From: UBA6168 sp041163745
GTDB taxonomy: Bacteria; Bacteroidota; Bacteroidia; Chitinophagales; Saprospiraceae
Reading direction: 5' to 3'
Assembly (NCBI GenBank): GCA_041163745.1
Contig: JBEAQU010000071.1
Coordinates: forward strand, 62,001-126,000
Length of the DNA stretch: 64,000 nucleotides
In this document: positions 19,401 to 27,762 of the stretch, piece by piece
How the letters are laid out: every line of letters starts with the position of its first letter
Numbering within the stretch: position 1 is the first letter of the stretch
Notes under the pieces: generated by a model
Told to the model about the DNA's origin: nothing
Seen by the model: only the letters and a program-made list of their open reading frames with translations
Database searches by the model: none
Made by a program: the position numbers and the translations under genes

Positions 19401-19596
19401 ATCTGCTTCAACGGCCATACCACCAGCCGACGCCAAGGATAGTGCTGCCAATTATTTGGGCATTAGGATTATTTTTCGTTTATTTCGGCCCCGATGGCCA
19501 GGTTACCGATTCATCGATGCTGCCCCAACCGTGGGAGGCGTACAAAGTCGGACCTGACAGAGCGGGTATTTCATTACTTCACTAAATACAATCATT

Positions 19597-22500
19597 ATGA
19601 TGAAAAAGTACTTTTCATGCCTGGGTACCCTCGTGCTGGGCCTTGCCTTATCGGGCATGGTTCACGCCCAAACGACGGTAACCATCACCGAGCCCAGCTC
19701 GATCGCAGGAGAATACGAAGGCATCCATGCCGCCTTCGGACCCTACCTCGGTGGTCAGAGCGCTTCCGTCGTCCTGATTGACGACGGCACCGGTGCCACA
19801 ACGGGTTGTGTGCCGGCAGCCAATGACCTGAGCGGCGCCATCGCGCTCATCGACCGGGGCGTCTGCGGTTTCACCACCAAAGTGGCTACGGCGGAGGCAG
19901 CCGGTGCCATAGCGGTCATCGTCTGCAACAACGATGTCGCCAATCCGGATGCCGCCATTACCATGGGCAACGCCGCAACGGATCCCCTGGCATGCGCCGT
20001 TTCGATTCCCGCCGCCATGATCAGCTACAACACCTGCCAGACCATCAAGGCAGAACTGGCCAACGGGGCGGTATCCGCCACCATGCCGGACGAAGACCCG
20101 ACGGAAGAAGGACAAAGCATCACCAATCCGATCGCGCTCGCCGGTGCCGGCACCTACACCGCCACGGACCTGACGGGGAACTACGCACTGCTCGCTGATG
20201 CAACCTCCGCCAAATTCTACACCATCCAGGCACCCTCCACCGGTGTCATGAACGTCAACTCCTGCCTCGGCGGCGTCGACACCCGTGTGGCCGTCCTGCA
20301 GGGATGCCGCAACGCACTGGCGCTCATCGACCTCAACGACGATGCCTGCGAACTTGAACCGGGCGGCGATGCCTATGCATCCTTCTTGGATGTCATTGTG
20401 TCGGAAGGAGAAACCTACGTCATCTACTGGGACAACATTTGGGACTCCGTTGGCTTTGACTTCACTGTCTCCTTCGGTGACCTGCCAGCTGTCGATGTGA
20501 CCTTCAACGTGGATATGCAGGACGAGACCATCGCACCGGACGGTGTCAAGATTTCCGTCAACGGTACGGAATACGACATGGTGGACGACGCGGACGGTAC
20601 CTGGTCCTACACCGGTACCTACACCGCTGCCGACGTCCTTGAGTACCGCTTCGCCAATGGCGCCGGCAACCTCGAGGACAATGCCGACCTGTCCGGATGC
20701 CGGACGGTAGCTGTCGGCCTGAATCCGGTGACCACCAACCTGGTATGCTACAACTCCTGCTCTGCCTGCCCGCCGGACGTGGCCTGCCCCAACTGGATCC
20801 AGGACGACTTCGAAAGCTATTCGTTGGGTGACATCAGCCCGCAATCCGACGACTGGGCCACCTGGTCGGGTGCCGCCGGGGAGAACTCCGTCGTCAGCAC
20901 CGACCAAGCCAACAGCGGCTCGCAATCCCTCCATGTTACCGCCGCCGGCGGGGACGACCAGCTCCTGCTGTTGGGCGACCGCACAGCCGGCCACTTCGTC
21001 CTGTCCTGGAAAATGTACATCCCGACTGGCAGCGGTGCCTACTACAACCTGCAGAAAGACCAGGATACCCCTGGTGTCGGAGACGCTTTCGCCAACGAAG
21101 TCGTCTTCCAGCCCGGCGGCACCGCCAGTTACTTCGTCGGCGGCGGCAGCGTGGACTTCAGCTATCCGCATGACACCTGGTTCACCGTGTACCACGACGT
21201 GGACCTCGACAACAATACAAACCGCCTCCTGGTGAACGGCCAGCTCGTCACCACCCATCCTGCCAACTGGCAGGCAGGCTCCCAAGCCGGTATCGCCCAG
21301 CTCGGCTCCGTGGATTTCTTCGGTTGGAGCAACGTATCCGCGGATTTCTTCGTCGATGACGTTCTGCTCAAGGAAATCGAAGCTTGTCCGGCCAATGCCA
21401 TCATCTGCGACGGCTTCGACGCCTACGACCTCGGCGCACCCGGTCTCCAGGCTCCCTGGTGGGATACCTGGACCTTCAACCCGGGTGGTCCGGATGACGG
21501 CGCCGTCGTGAACGAAGCGCAGTTCTCCTGCGAACAGTCCTTGAAAATCAGCAATGCGGACGGTGATGACGTCCTCCTGCTCCTGGGCGACCGCACCGCC
21601 GGCAACTACCTGCTGAGCTGGAAAATGTACGTCCCCGCCGGCTTCGGGGCATACTACAACACCCAGAAGTTCCAGGACAATCCCGGCGCCTCCAACGGTT
21701 TCGGTATGCAGATCGACTTCCTGGCAGACGGAACGGGCACCCTCGACGCCGGTGGCGCCGATGCGGCCTCCTTCACCTATCCACACGACGTATGGTTCGA
21801 TGTGGTGCATCACATCGACGTGGACAATGATGTCATGTCGCTGAGCATCGACGGTGTCGACGTATACACTTGGCAGGTCAGCGACCGGGCGACGGTCACG
21901 ACCATGGGTATCAAGCAGATCGGAGCGATTGACCTCTACGGCAACACCGGCAACCTGTACTACGTGGACGATGTCCTCTTCCAGGAACTGCCCGCCGCTC
22001 CGGGCAACGCCTGCTTCGGCGCCATCGACCTGAACGATTACCTGGGTGCGGGCCTGGGTACGACCACCGCCACCCCGCTCTACGACAACAGCAACAACTC
22101 TACCACCGCCTTCGACCCTGCCACCGGTTGGGAATGCTTCGGCGAACCGGACGGAGCCGGTGCCACTCCGGAACTGAACAACACCATGTGGTTCACATTC
22201 GTCGGGGACGGCGAAACGTATTACATCGAAACCGGAGCCTGCGGTGCCGCCAACTACATCGAGGACGGTGACACCCAGATGGCCGTCTATTCCGGCAACT
22301 GCGGCGGCCTCACACCGGTCGCCTGCAACGAGGACAGCCCGAACGCCGTCGCCGGCAACTACATCGCCGGCCTCGAACTGGCCACCACCGCCGGTACGAC
22401 CTACTACCTGATGATCGACGGGTTCAACCTCTTCGACGGTGTACAAATCTCCGCCGGAGAGTTCTGCCTGAACTTCACCCAGCTGACCGGAAGCGTTCCT

Positions 22501-23151
22501 TCGGTCTCCGTCACCTTCCAGGTGGACCTCACGGATTACCTCGCCGCCGGCGGCACGCTTGAAACCGTCAAGATCGCCGGTAACTTCTCCGACAACGGCG
22601 CCAGCGTACCGAACTGGACCCCGCCGGCATCCCCGGTTTTCACCGACCTGGGAGATGATGTCTGGAGCGCCACCATCGAATTCCCCTTGTCCTCCGCCGG
22701 TCAGAGCCTGGAATACAAGTTCCTGAACACAGCGGATTCCTGGGGTGACTGCGGCGTGCAACAGGAGTGCATGGGTGAGGAAGATGCCGACTGCAAGAAC
22801 CCGGCTAACGACAACCGCCTGCTGGTCATCCCGCAGGAAGACCTCACGCTGTGCTACATGTGGGAAGGCTGCGCCGATTGCAACACGACGGATGTTCGGG
22901 AGGCTTTCATCGAACTGCCGATGACCATTGCGCCCAATCCGTTCAGCAACCGGACGGTTGTCACCTTCCATACGGAAATCGCGAATGCGGAAGTCCGCCT
23001 GACCAACGCCATGGGCCAGTTGGTGGATACTTACCGTGTAAACGGTCCTCAACTCGTCATCGACCGCGACGGTCTGAATTCCGGTATGTACTTCCTCCAC
23101 GTGGTTACCACGGAAGGGGTATCCGCCGCACACAAACTGATCGTCGAATAA
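19597..23151 (+). CDS. large T9SS-exported protein with PA domain and two jelly-roll domains
   Basis: An 1,184-residue secreted protein. Signal peptide MMKKYFSCLGTLVLGLALS...HAQ. Residues about 70-155 form a protease-associated (PA) domain (GAIALIDRGVCGFTTKVATA, then AIAVIVCNND), usually a protein- or substrate-binding insert of secreted proteases, but no protease domain is seen. Two similar units around 410-600 and 610-800 (DDFESYSLGD ... SLHVTAAGGDDQLLLLGDRT ... FVDDVLLKE; and the matching copy) look like concanavalin/LamG jelly rolls. Further beta-rich domains include SVTFQVDLTDYLAAGG with YKFLN, resembling a starch-binding/E-set fold. The final 80 residues (TIAPNPFSNRT ... SGMYFLHVVTTEG) are a type A sorting domain. 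Followed by a strong terminator. Function is unknown beyond a cell-surface binding role. Confidence 0.82.
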   Translation: MMKKYFSCLGTLVLGLALSGMVHAQTTVTITEPSSIAGEYEGIHAAFGPYLGGQSASVVLIDDGTGATTGCVPAANDLSGAIALIDRGVCGFTTKVATAEAAGAIAVIVCNNDVANPDAAITMGNAATDPLACAVSIPAAMISYNTCQTIKAELANGAVSATMPDEDPTEEGQSITNPIALAGAGTYTATDLTGNYALLADATSAKFYTIQAPSTGVMNVNSCLGGVDTRVAVLQGCRNALALIDLNDDACELEPGGDAYASFLDVIVSEGETYVIYWDNIWDSVGFDFTVSFGDLPAVDVTFNVDMQDETIAPDGVKISVNGTEYDMVDDADGTWSYTGTYTAADVLEYRFANGAGNLEDNADLSGCRTVAVGLNPVTTNLVCYNSCSACPPDVACPNWIQDDFESYSLGDISPQSDDWATWSGAAGENSVVSTDQANSGSQSLHVTAAGGDDQLLLLGDRTAGHFVLSWKMYIPTGSGAYYNLQKDQDTPGVGDAFANEVVFQPGGTASYFVGGGSVDFSYPHDTWFTVYHDVDLDNNTNRLLVNGQLVTTHPANWQAGSQAGIAQLGSVDFFGWSNVSADFFVDDVLLKEIEACPANAIICDGFDAYDLGAPGLQAPWWDTWTFNPGGPDDGAVVNEAQFSCEQSLKISNADGDDVLLLLGDRTAGNYLLSWKMYVPAGFGAYYNTQKFQDNPGASNGFGMQIDFLADGTGTLDAGGADAASFTYPHDVWFDVVHHIDVDNDVMSLSIDGVDVYTWQVSDRATVTTMGIKQIGAIDLYGNTGNLYYVDDVLFQELPAAPGNACFGAIDLNDYLGAGLGTTTATPLYDNSNNSTTAFDPATGWECFGEPDGAGATPELNNTMWFTFVGDGETYYIETGACGAANYIEDGDTQMAVYSGNCGGLTPVACNEDSPNAVAGNYIAGLELATTAGTTYYLMIDGFNLFDGVQISAGEFCLNFTQLTGSVPSVSVTFQVDLTDYLAAGGTLETVKIAGNFSDNGASVPNWTPPASPVFTDLGDDVWSATIEFPLSSAGQSLEYKFLNTADSWGDCGVQQECMGEEDADCKNPANDNRLLVIPQEDLTLCYMWEGCADCNTTDVREAFIELPMTIAPNPFSNRTVVTFHTEIANAEVRLTNAMGQLVDTYRVNGPQLVIDRDGLNSGMYFLHVVTTEGVSAAHKLIVE

Positions 23152-23197
23152 GCCGATTCTCCATTCCCGGATGAATCCTGCCGGAGCATCCGGTATC

Positions 23198-23240
23198 AAC
23201 AGCCCGTTCCGACCTTGGAACGGGCTGTTTCTTTTCCTTT
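23198..23240 (+). terminator. intrinsic terminator
   Basis: AACAGCCCGTTCC (23198-23210) and GGAACGGGCTGTT (23217-23229) are perfect complements over 13 bp around a 6-base loop, followed by a T-rich tail. It ends the transcript of the large T9SS protein and shows that the next gene has its own start of transcription or a later start codon. Confidence 0.92.
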
Positions 23241-23268
23241 CGTAACACAAGCAACATCACCAACATCC

Positions 23269-24933
23269 ATGGCGCTCCATCCTTTTCTCCAGGTGCACCC
23301 CCGCGACAATGCGCTGGTCGCCCTGACCGACCTTTCCGCCGGTCGTTCCCTTCCCTTTGACAACAAGGTCATCGTGCTGCGGGACGACATTCCCGTCAAA
23401 CATAAATTCACGGTGTCCGGATTGTCACCCGGCGACCCCCTCATCATGTACGGGGTGGTCGTTGGTCGGGTGACCGTTCCGATTCCGGCGGGTGGCCGCA
23501 TCACGCGGGAGAATGTCGTGCATGCCGCATCCGAATACCAGGTCGGACAAGCGAATCCGGTCCTGGACAACTGGTCCGGCCCCGATGTTTCCCGATACCT
23601 GGACCGTAGCTTCCCGGGTTACAAACGCAAACATGGCAGGGCAGGTACCCGGAACCATTGGTTGGTGGTGCCCATGGTCTTCTGTGAGAACCGGAACATC
23701 CAAGTCATGCGTTCCGCCCTGCTGGAACCGCTCGGATACATCAGCGAACGGAGTTTCGCGGTGGATGTAAACACCCTCGTGGCCGCCTTCCGCGCGGGAG
23801 CCGGACCGGAGGATATCCGTCAGCTTTCAATGGACACCAGTGACAACCCTGGCTTGGGCCAGCGCGTCTTTCCCAATGTGGACGGCATCAAATTCCTGAC
23901 CCACGACGGCGGATGCGGCGGCACCCAGGAGGATTCGGACATGCTCTGCCGCTTGTTGGCCGGATACATCGCCCACCCGAACGTTGCCGGTGCCACGGTG
24001 CTGAGCCTGGGCTGTCAACATGCGCAGTTGGGACGGCTGGAGCGAATGTTGTACGACATCGCCCCTTGGTTCGACAAGCCGCTCTTTCTGTTGGAACAAC
24101 AGAAAAGCAGGTCGGAACGTAAGTTCATCGCACATGCCATCCGGGAGACCTTCGCCGGGCTGGCACAGGCAAATCAGCTCGAAAGGGAACCGATTTCCTT
24201 GCAGGAACTCTGCCTGGGATTGGAATGCGGCGGGTCGGACGGCTTCTCCGGCATCACGGCCAATCCGGCCTTGGGACAGGCGTCGGACATACTCGTCGCA
24301 TCGGGTGGTACGACCATCCTGTCGGAATTTCCCGAATTGCACGGTGTGGAACAAGAGCTGGTGAATCGATGTGCCCGGCAGGAAAGCGCCCTCAAATTCC
24401 AGCAATTGATGCAGGACTACGCCCGTCGGGCGGCGGCCGTGGGTTCCGGATTCGACATGAATCCCTCACCGGGCAATATCCGGGACGGCCTGATAACCGA
24501 TGCCATGAAATCAGCCGGCGCCGCCAGAAAAGGTGGTACCGCCCCGGTATCCGATGTGCTGGATTATGCACAACCGGCGCTCCGCAACGGCTTGAATCTG
24601 CTTTGCACCCCGGGGAACGATGTGGAAAGCACCACCGGCCTGGCCGGTTCGGGAGCCAATCTGATCGTGTTCACGACCGGATTGGGCACCCCTACCGGCA
24701 ACCCGGTCGCACCGACCATCAAGATGTCTTCCAACACCCGGCTGGCGAAACAGATGCCGGACCTGATCGACATCGATGCCGGGACCATCGTCTCCGGCGA
24801 CGAAACAATCGAATCCGTCGGGACCGCCCTGCTGGAACTGATGATAGCCGTTGCGGGCGGCCAGGTACTGACCCGGTCGGAACGGCTCGGGCAGGATGAC
24901 TTCATCCCTTGGAAACGAGGTGTTTCGCTCTGA
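23269..24933 (+). CDS. UxaA-family altronate/galactarate-type dehydratase
   Basis: A 554-residue protein of the UxaA/GarD family, which removes water from a sugar acid such as altronate or galactarate using an iron centre. The N-terminal SAF domain (about 1-95, with DNALVALTDLSAG and HKFTV) is fused to the large domain as in UxaA. Family motifs include GRAGTRNHWLVVP (after the SAF domain), GGCGGTQEDS, LSLGCQ, and LECGGSDGFSGITANPALG with the conserved Cys. The start at 23269 is preferred because the longer frame would begin inside the terminator stem. It is convergent with the CoA-transferase gene (8-base gap). Sugar-acid breakdown is firm; the exact substrate is not. Confidence 0.92.
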   Translation: MALHPFLQVHPRDNALVALTDLSAGRSLPFDNKVIVLRDDIPVKHKFTVSGLSPGDPLIMYGVVVGRVTVPIPAGGRITRENVVHAASEYQVGQANPVLDNWSGPDVSRYLDRSFPGYKRKHGRAGTRNHWLVVPMVFCENRNIQVMRSALLEPLGYISERSFAVDVNTLVAAFRAGAGPEDIRQLSMDTSDNPGLGQRVFPNVDGIKFLTHDGGCGGTQEDSDMLCRLLAGYIAHPNVAGATVLSLGCQHAQLGRLERMLYDIAPWFDKPLFLLEQQKSRSERKFIAHAIRETFAGLAQANQLEREPISLQELCLGLECGGSDGFSGITANPALGQASDILVASGGTTILSEFPELHGVEQELVNRCARQESALKFQQLMQDYARRAAAVGSGFDMNPSPGNIRDGLITDAMKSAGAARKGGTAPVSDVLDYAQPALRNGLNLLCTPGNDVESTTGLAGSGANLIVFTTGLGTPTGNPVAPTIKMSSNTRLAKQMPDLIDIDAGTIVSGDETIESVGTALLELMIAVAGGQVLTRSERLGQDDFIPWKRGVSL

Positions 24934-24941
24934 GCGGCCCC

Positions 24942-26024
24942 TTATCCGTCCTCCAAACGATAGACGACCGTCCGTACCCTTGCCGATAGCTTGCCGTCGG
25001 GTTCCTGCTGCCGCAGGACCAGGCGGTCGGCCGCCGGCAATTCGAACAATTGCCGGAGATTCCGGACAGGTACCAACGGAATGTCCTGCTGCCGGCAGGA
25101 TTCCAGCAAATCCTCCGCCGTCCGGTGGGAAAAACCTGTTTGCAACAGCTCCCGTAGGATTGTCCGGTTGGCCAGCCGACGGGCATTCGTCCGGAATCGC
25201 TCGTCGCCCGGCAAATCCGAAAGGCCCAGCACCTCACATAAGGCGGTGAAATGCCGCTGGGTTCCGCTGGCCAACAAGAGCGGATGGCCGTCCACCGAGA
25301 TGAATATTTCTCCGTAAGGAGCGATGTTCGGGTGGAGGGTACCCATAGGGCGTGGCAACATGCCCAGGTTGAGCCAGTTGGAAGCCTGATTTGCCAAGGC
25401 GGCAACCCCTGCGTCAAAAAGGCTGACATGGACCACCCCGCCGATTCCGGTCCGTTCCCTTCGGTACAAGGCTGCCAGAATCCCTTCCCTGAGCTGGTGG
25501 GCCGCCAGCAGGTCCATCAGGGCGACCGGCAGTTTCGCAGGCGGCCCCTCCGGAGTGCCGTTCATCGAGATCCATCCGGTTTCCGCCTGGATGGCCGCAT
25601 CGAAGCCTGGCCGTTGGTCATCCGGTCCATAGGCGGTCAGCTGTGCATACACCAGGCGGGGAAAGGCCTTCCGTAATGTGGCCGCGTCCAAACCAAAACG
25701 ACGCGCCGTCAATTCCTTCACATTGCAGATCACAATGTCAGCCGACGGAATCAGCGCCAGGAACCGCTTGCGGTCTGCTTCCGACTCCAGGTCCAGGAAA
25801 AGCACCTCTTTTCCCCAGTTGACGGCATGGTAATAAGCGGACGCGGGATCACTTTCCGGCTCCTGTGTCATTTTCCAATGCCGGGTGACATCGCCGCCGG
25901 TCCGGCTGTTCTCCACCTTGACAACCTTCGCACCCTGCTCGGCGAAGAACATCCCTACCGCTGGCCCTGCCAGGACACTTGCCCATTCTATCACGACCAG
26001 GTCTTTGAATATTTCATTTGTCAT
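24942..26024 (-). CDS. class III (CaiB/BaiF-type) CoA-transferase
   Basis: A 360-residue family III CoA-transferase, which moves CoA between carboxylic acids. Family features: opening LVVIEWASVLAGPAVGMFFAEQGAKVVKVE, the DLESEADRKRFLALIPSADIVICN stretch after it, and LMDLLAAHQLREGILAAL near residues 185-200, where the Asp is the expected catalytic nucleophile. It is somewhat shorter than many members. The ATG at 26024 is chosen over upstream frames because it gives the family's N-terminus and follows a long palindrome at 26043-26069, possibly its operator. Its neighbours handle sugar acids and glycosides, an unusual setting for this family. Substrate unknown. Confidence 0.9.
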   Translation of the reverse strand: MTNEIFKDLVVIEWASVLAGPAVGMFFAEQGAKVVKVENSRTGGDVTRHWKMTQEPESDPASAYYHAVNWGKEVLFLDLESEADRKRFLALIPSADIVICNVKELTARRFGLDAATLRKAFPRLVYAQLTAYGPDDQRPGFDAAIQAETGWISMNGTPEGPPAKLPVALMDLLAAHQLREGILAALYRRERTGIGGVVHVSLFDAGVAALANQASNWLNLGMLPRPMGTLHPNIAPYGEIFISVDGHPLLLASGTQRHFTALCEVLGLSDLPGDERFRTNARRLANRTILRELLQTGFSHRTAEDLLESCRQQDIPLVPVRNLRQLFELPAADRLVLRQQEPDGKLSARVRTVVYRLEDG

Positions 26025-26042
26025 CAGGATCAGCGTTAATTT

Positions 26043-26069
26043 GACTTGTTGCGACGATCGCAACAAGTC
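26043..26069. promoter_or_regulatory. 27-bp perfect palindrome, candidate operator
   Basis: GACTTGTTGCGA (26043-26054) is followed by CGA and then its exact complement TCGCAACAAGTC (26058-26069). The site sits 18 bases before the CoA-transferase ATG, in the divergent gap with the oxidoreductase gene. Length and symmetry suit a dimeric regulator (for example LacI, GntR or TetR type); a hairpin in the mRNA leader is the alternative. Confidence 0.65.
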
Positions 26070-26292
26070 TATTGAATGACCGATAAAGGAACGGCTGCAC
26101 ACCGCCCGTGGCCGTGCCTGCCCTGCCATTGAACCCGCCGAAAGGGGAAAGGGTTGGGACAGGTTTTGTTTTTTACAAAAAATAACCGATTTTCAGCCCG
26201 ACGGTTGAAATCGGCCGGCCCCGGCCGTTCTCGTCGCAGCTGGAAGCATGCTGCATCACCCACACCATGCAAGACCATTAAAACACAAAGCA

Positions 26293-27693
26293 ATGAAAAA
26301 GTATCAAGACAGTTCCCGGAGGTCTTTCGTCAGGAAGATGGCGACCGGTGCATTGGGATCCGCCCTCCTGCCCACCGTCGGGTCGGCGGCCAATCAGCTA
26401 CACGAACTGCCGTGGGAGCGCCCCGAAGGCCGTTTTTCCGCCAACGACACCATCCGGATCGCCTGTGTCGGCATGGGCATCATGGGGTTTGAAAACTGCC
26501 GCACCGCCCTGAAGGTGCCGGGGGTAGAGCTGGTGGCGGTATGCGACCTCTACGACGGGCACCTGGCACGTGCCAGGGAGGTCTTCGGCAACCAGCTGTT
26601 CACCACACGACGGTACGAAGACCTGCTCGTCCGTCCTGACATAGATGCCGTGTTCGTCTGTACCAGCGACCATTGGCATGACCATATATCGATTGCCGCC
26701 CTTCAGGCGGGCAAGGCCGTTTACTGTGAAAAACCGATGGTGCAACACCTGGAGGAGGGCAAGGCCGTCATCGCTGCGCAGGAATCCACCGGACAGATCC
26801 TGCAGGTCGGCAGCCAACGGGTCAGCTCCATCGTGAGCCTCAAAGCCAGGGAACTGTTCCGGCAAGGCGCCATCGGAAAACTGATCGCCGCCGAATCCTG
26901 GATGGACCGGCAATCCGCCAACGGTGCCTGGCAGTATTCCATCCCGACAGATGCTTCGGAGAAGACCGTCGACTGGGAACGCTTCCTGGGGGACGCCCCC
27001 AAACGGGCATACGACCCGGTCCGGTTCTTCCGCTGGCGGAACTACCAGGATTACGGAACCGGCGTCGGCGGGGATCTTTTTGTCCATCTGTTCTCCGGAC
27101 TGCATTACGTCATCGACTCCGCCGGACCGGAAACCATCTTCGCCACAGGCGGCCTTCGGTACTGGGAGGACGGGCGGGATGTGCCGGACGTCCAGATCGC
27201 CCTCATGGATTATCCCGAAACCGCCGCCCATCCGGCCTTCAACCTGCAAATGCGCGTCAACCTCATCAGTGGAGACGGCGGCGGATTCATGAACCGGTTG
27301 GTCGGCACGGAGGGTATCATGGAAATCGGGTGGTCGAACCTCGTCGTTCGACGGAGTGAGGTGGACAATTATCCGGGCTTCGGCGGCTGGGATACCTTTG
27401 ACACGTTCACCACCGAACAACAGGCGTCCTACAAGGCATGGTACGAAAAACAATACCCGGCCAGACCACCCCGGCTCCATTCTCCGGATGTCCAGGAATA
27501 CACCGTGCCCCGCGGATATGATGAACGACTGGACCACCATCGGAATTTCTTCGACAGCATCCGAACCGGAAAGAAACCCGTGGAGGATGCCATCTTTGGT
27601 TTCCGTGCCGCCGCACCTTCCCTGGCAGCCAATGTCAGCTATTTCGAAAAGCGACTTGTCCATTGGGATCCCCTCCGGATGGTCATGAAATGA
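26293..27693 (+). CDS. Gfo/Idh/MocA-family oxidoreductase with Tat signal
   Basis: A 466-residue NAD(P)-dependent dehydrogenase or glycoside-modifying enzyme of the Gfo/Idh/MocA family. An N-terminal twin-arginine signal (SSRRSFVRKMATGALGSALL) predicts export of the folded enzyme. The Rossmann part has IACVGMGIMG (about residues 53-62) and the EKPM motif (CEKPMVQHL, near 145), whose Lys is the usual catalytic/binding residue. Exported, Tat-dependent members of this family are often glycoside hydrolases or oxidoreductases keeping a tight cofactor. The start at 26293 places RR near the N-terminus. It runs into a glycosidase-like gene 69 bases later, so a joint role in sugar breakdown is likely. 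Confidence 0.9.
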   Translation: MKKYQDSSRRSFVRKMATGALGSALLPTVGSAANQLHELPWERPEGRFSANDTIRIACVGMGIMGFENCRTALKVPGVELVAVCDLYDGHLARAREVFGNQLFTTRRYEDLLVRPDIDAVFVCTSDHWHDHISIAALQAGKAVYCEKPMVQHLEEGKAVIAAQESTGQILQVGSQRVSSIVSLKARELFRQGAIGKLIAAESWMDRQSANGAWQYSIPTDASEKTVDWERFLGDAPKRAYDPVRFFRWRNYQDYGTGVGGDLFVHLFSGLHYVIDSAGPETIFATGGLRYWEDGRDVPDVQIALMDYPETAAHPAFNLQMRVNLISGDGGGFMNRLVGTEGIMEIGWSNLVVRRSEVDNYPGFGGWDTFDTFTTEQQASYKAWYEKQYPARPPRLHSPDVQEYTVPRGYDERLDHHRNFFDSIRTGKKPVEDAIFGFRAAAPSLAANVSYFEKRLVHWDPLRMVMK

Positions 27694-27762
27694 GCCAGGA
27701 AGCTGAAACCGGCGGAACCGTCGCCGCGCCACGACGATCCATTGCACCGAAATGTCCAATCC

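Noticed and set aside
19648..23250. 1,200-codon open frame antisense to the large PA/jelly-roll protein
   Set aside because: Its translation is rich in Val, Gly and Arg without domains, and it lies fully opposite a gene with a signal peptide and sorting tail. GC-rich third positions produce such antisense frames.
23215..23268. Earlier start for the UxaA-family protein
   Set aside because: It would begin inside the stem of the terminator at 23198-23229.
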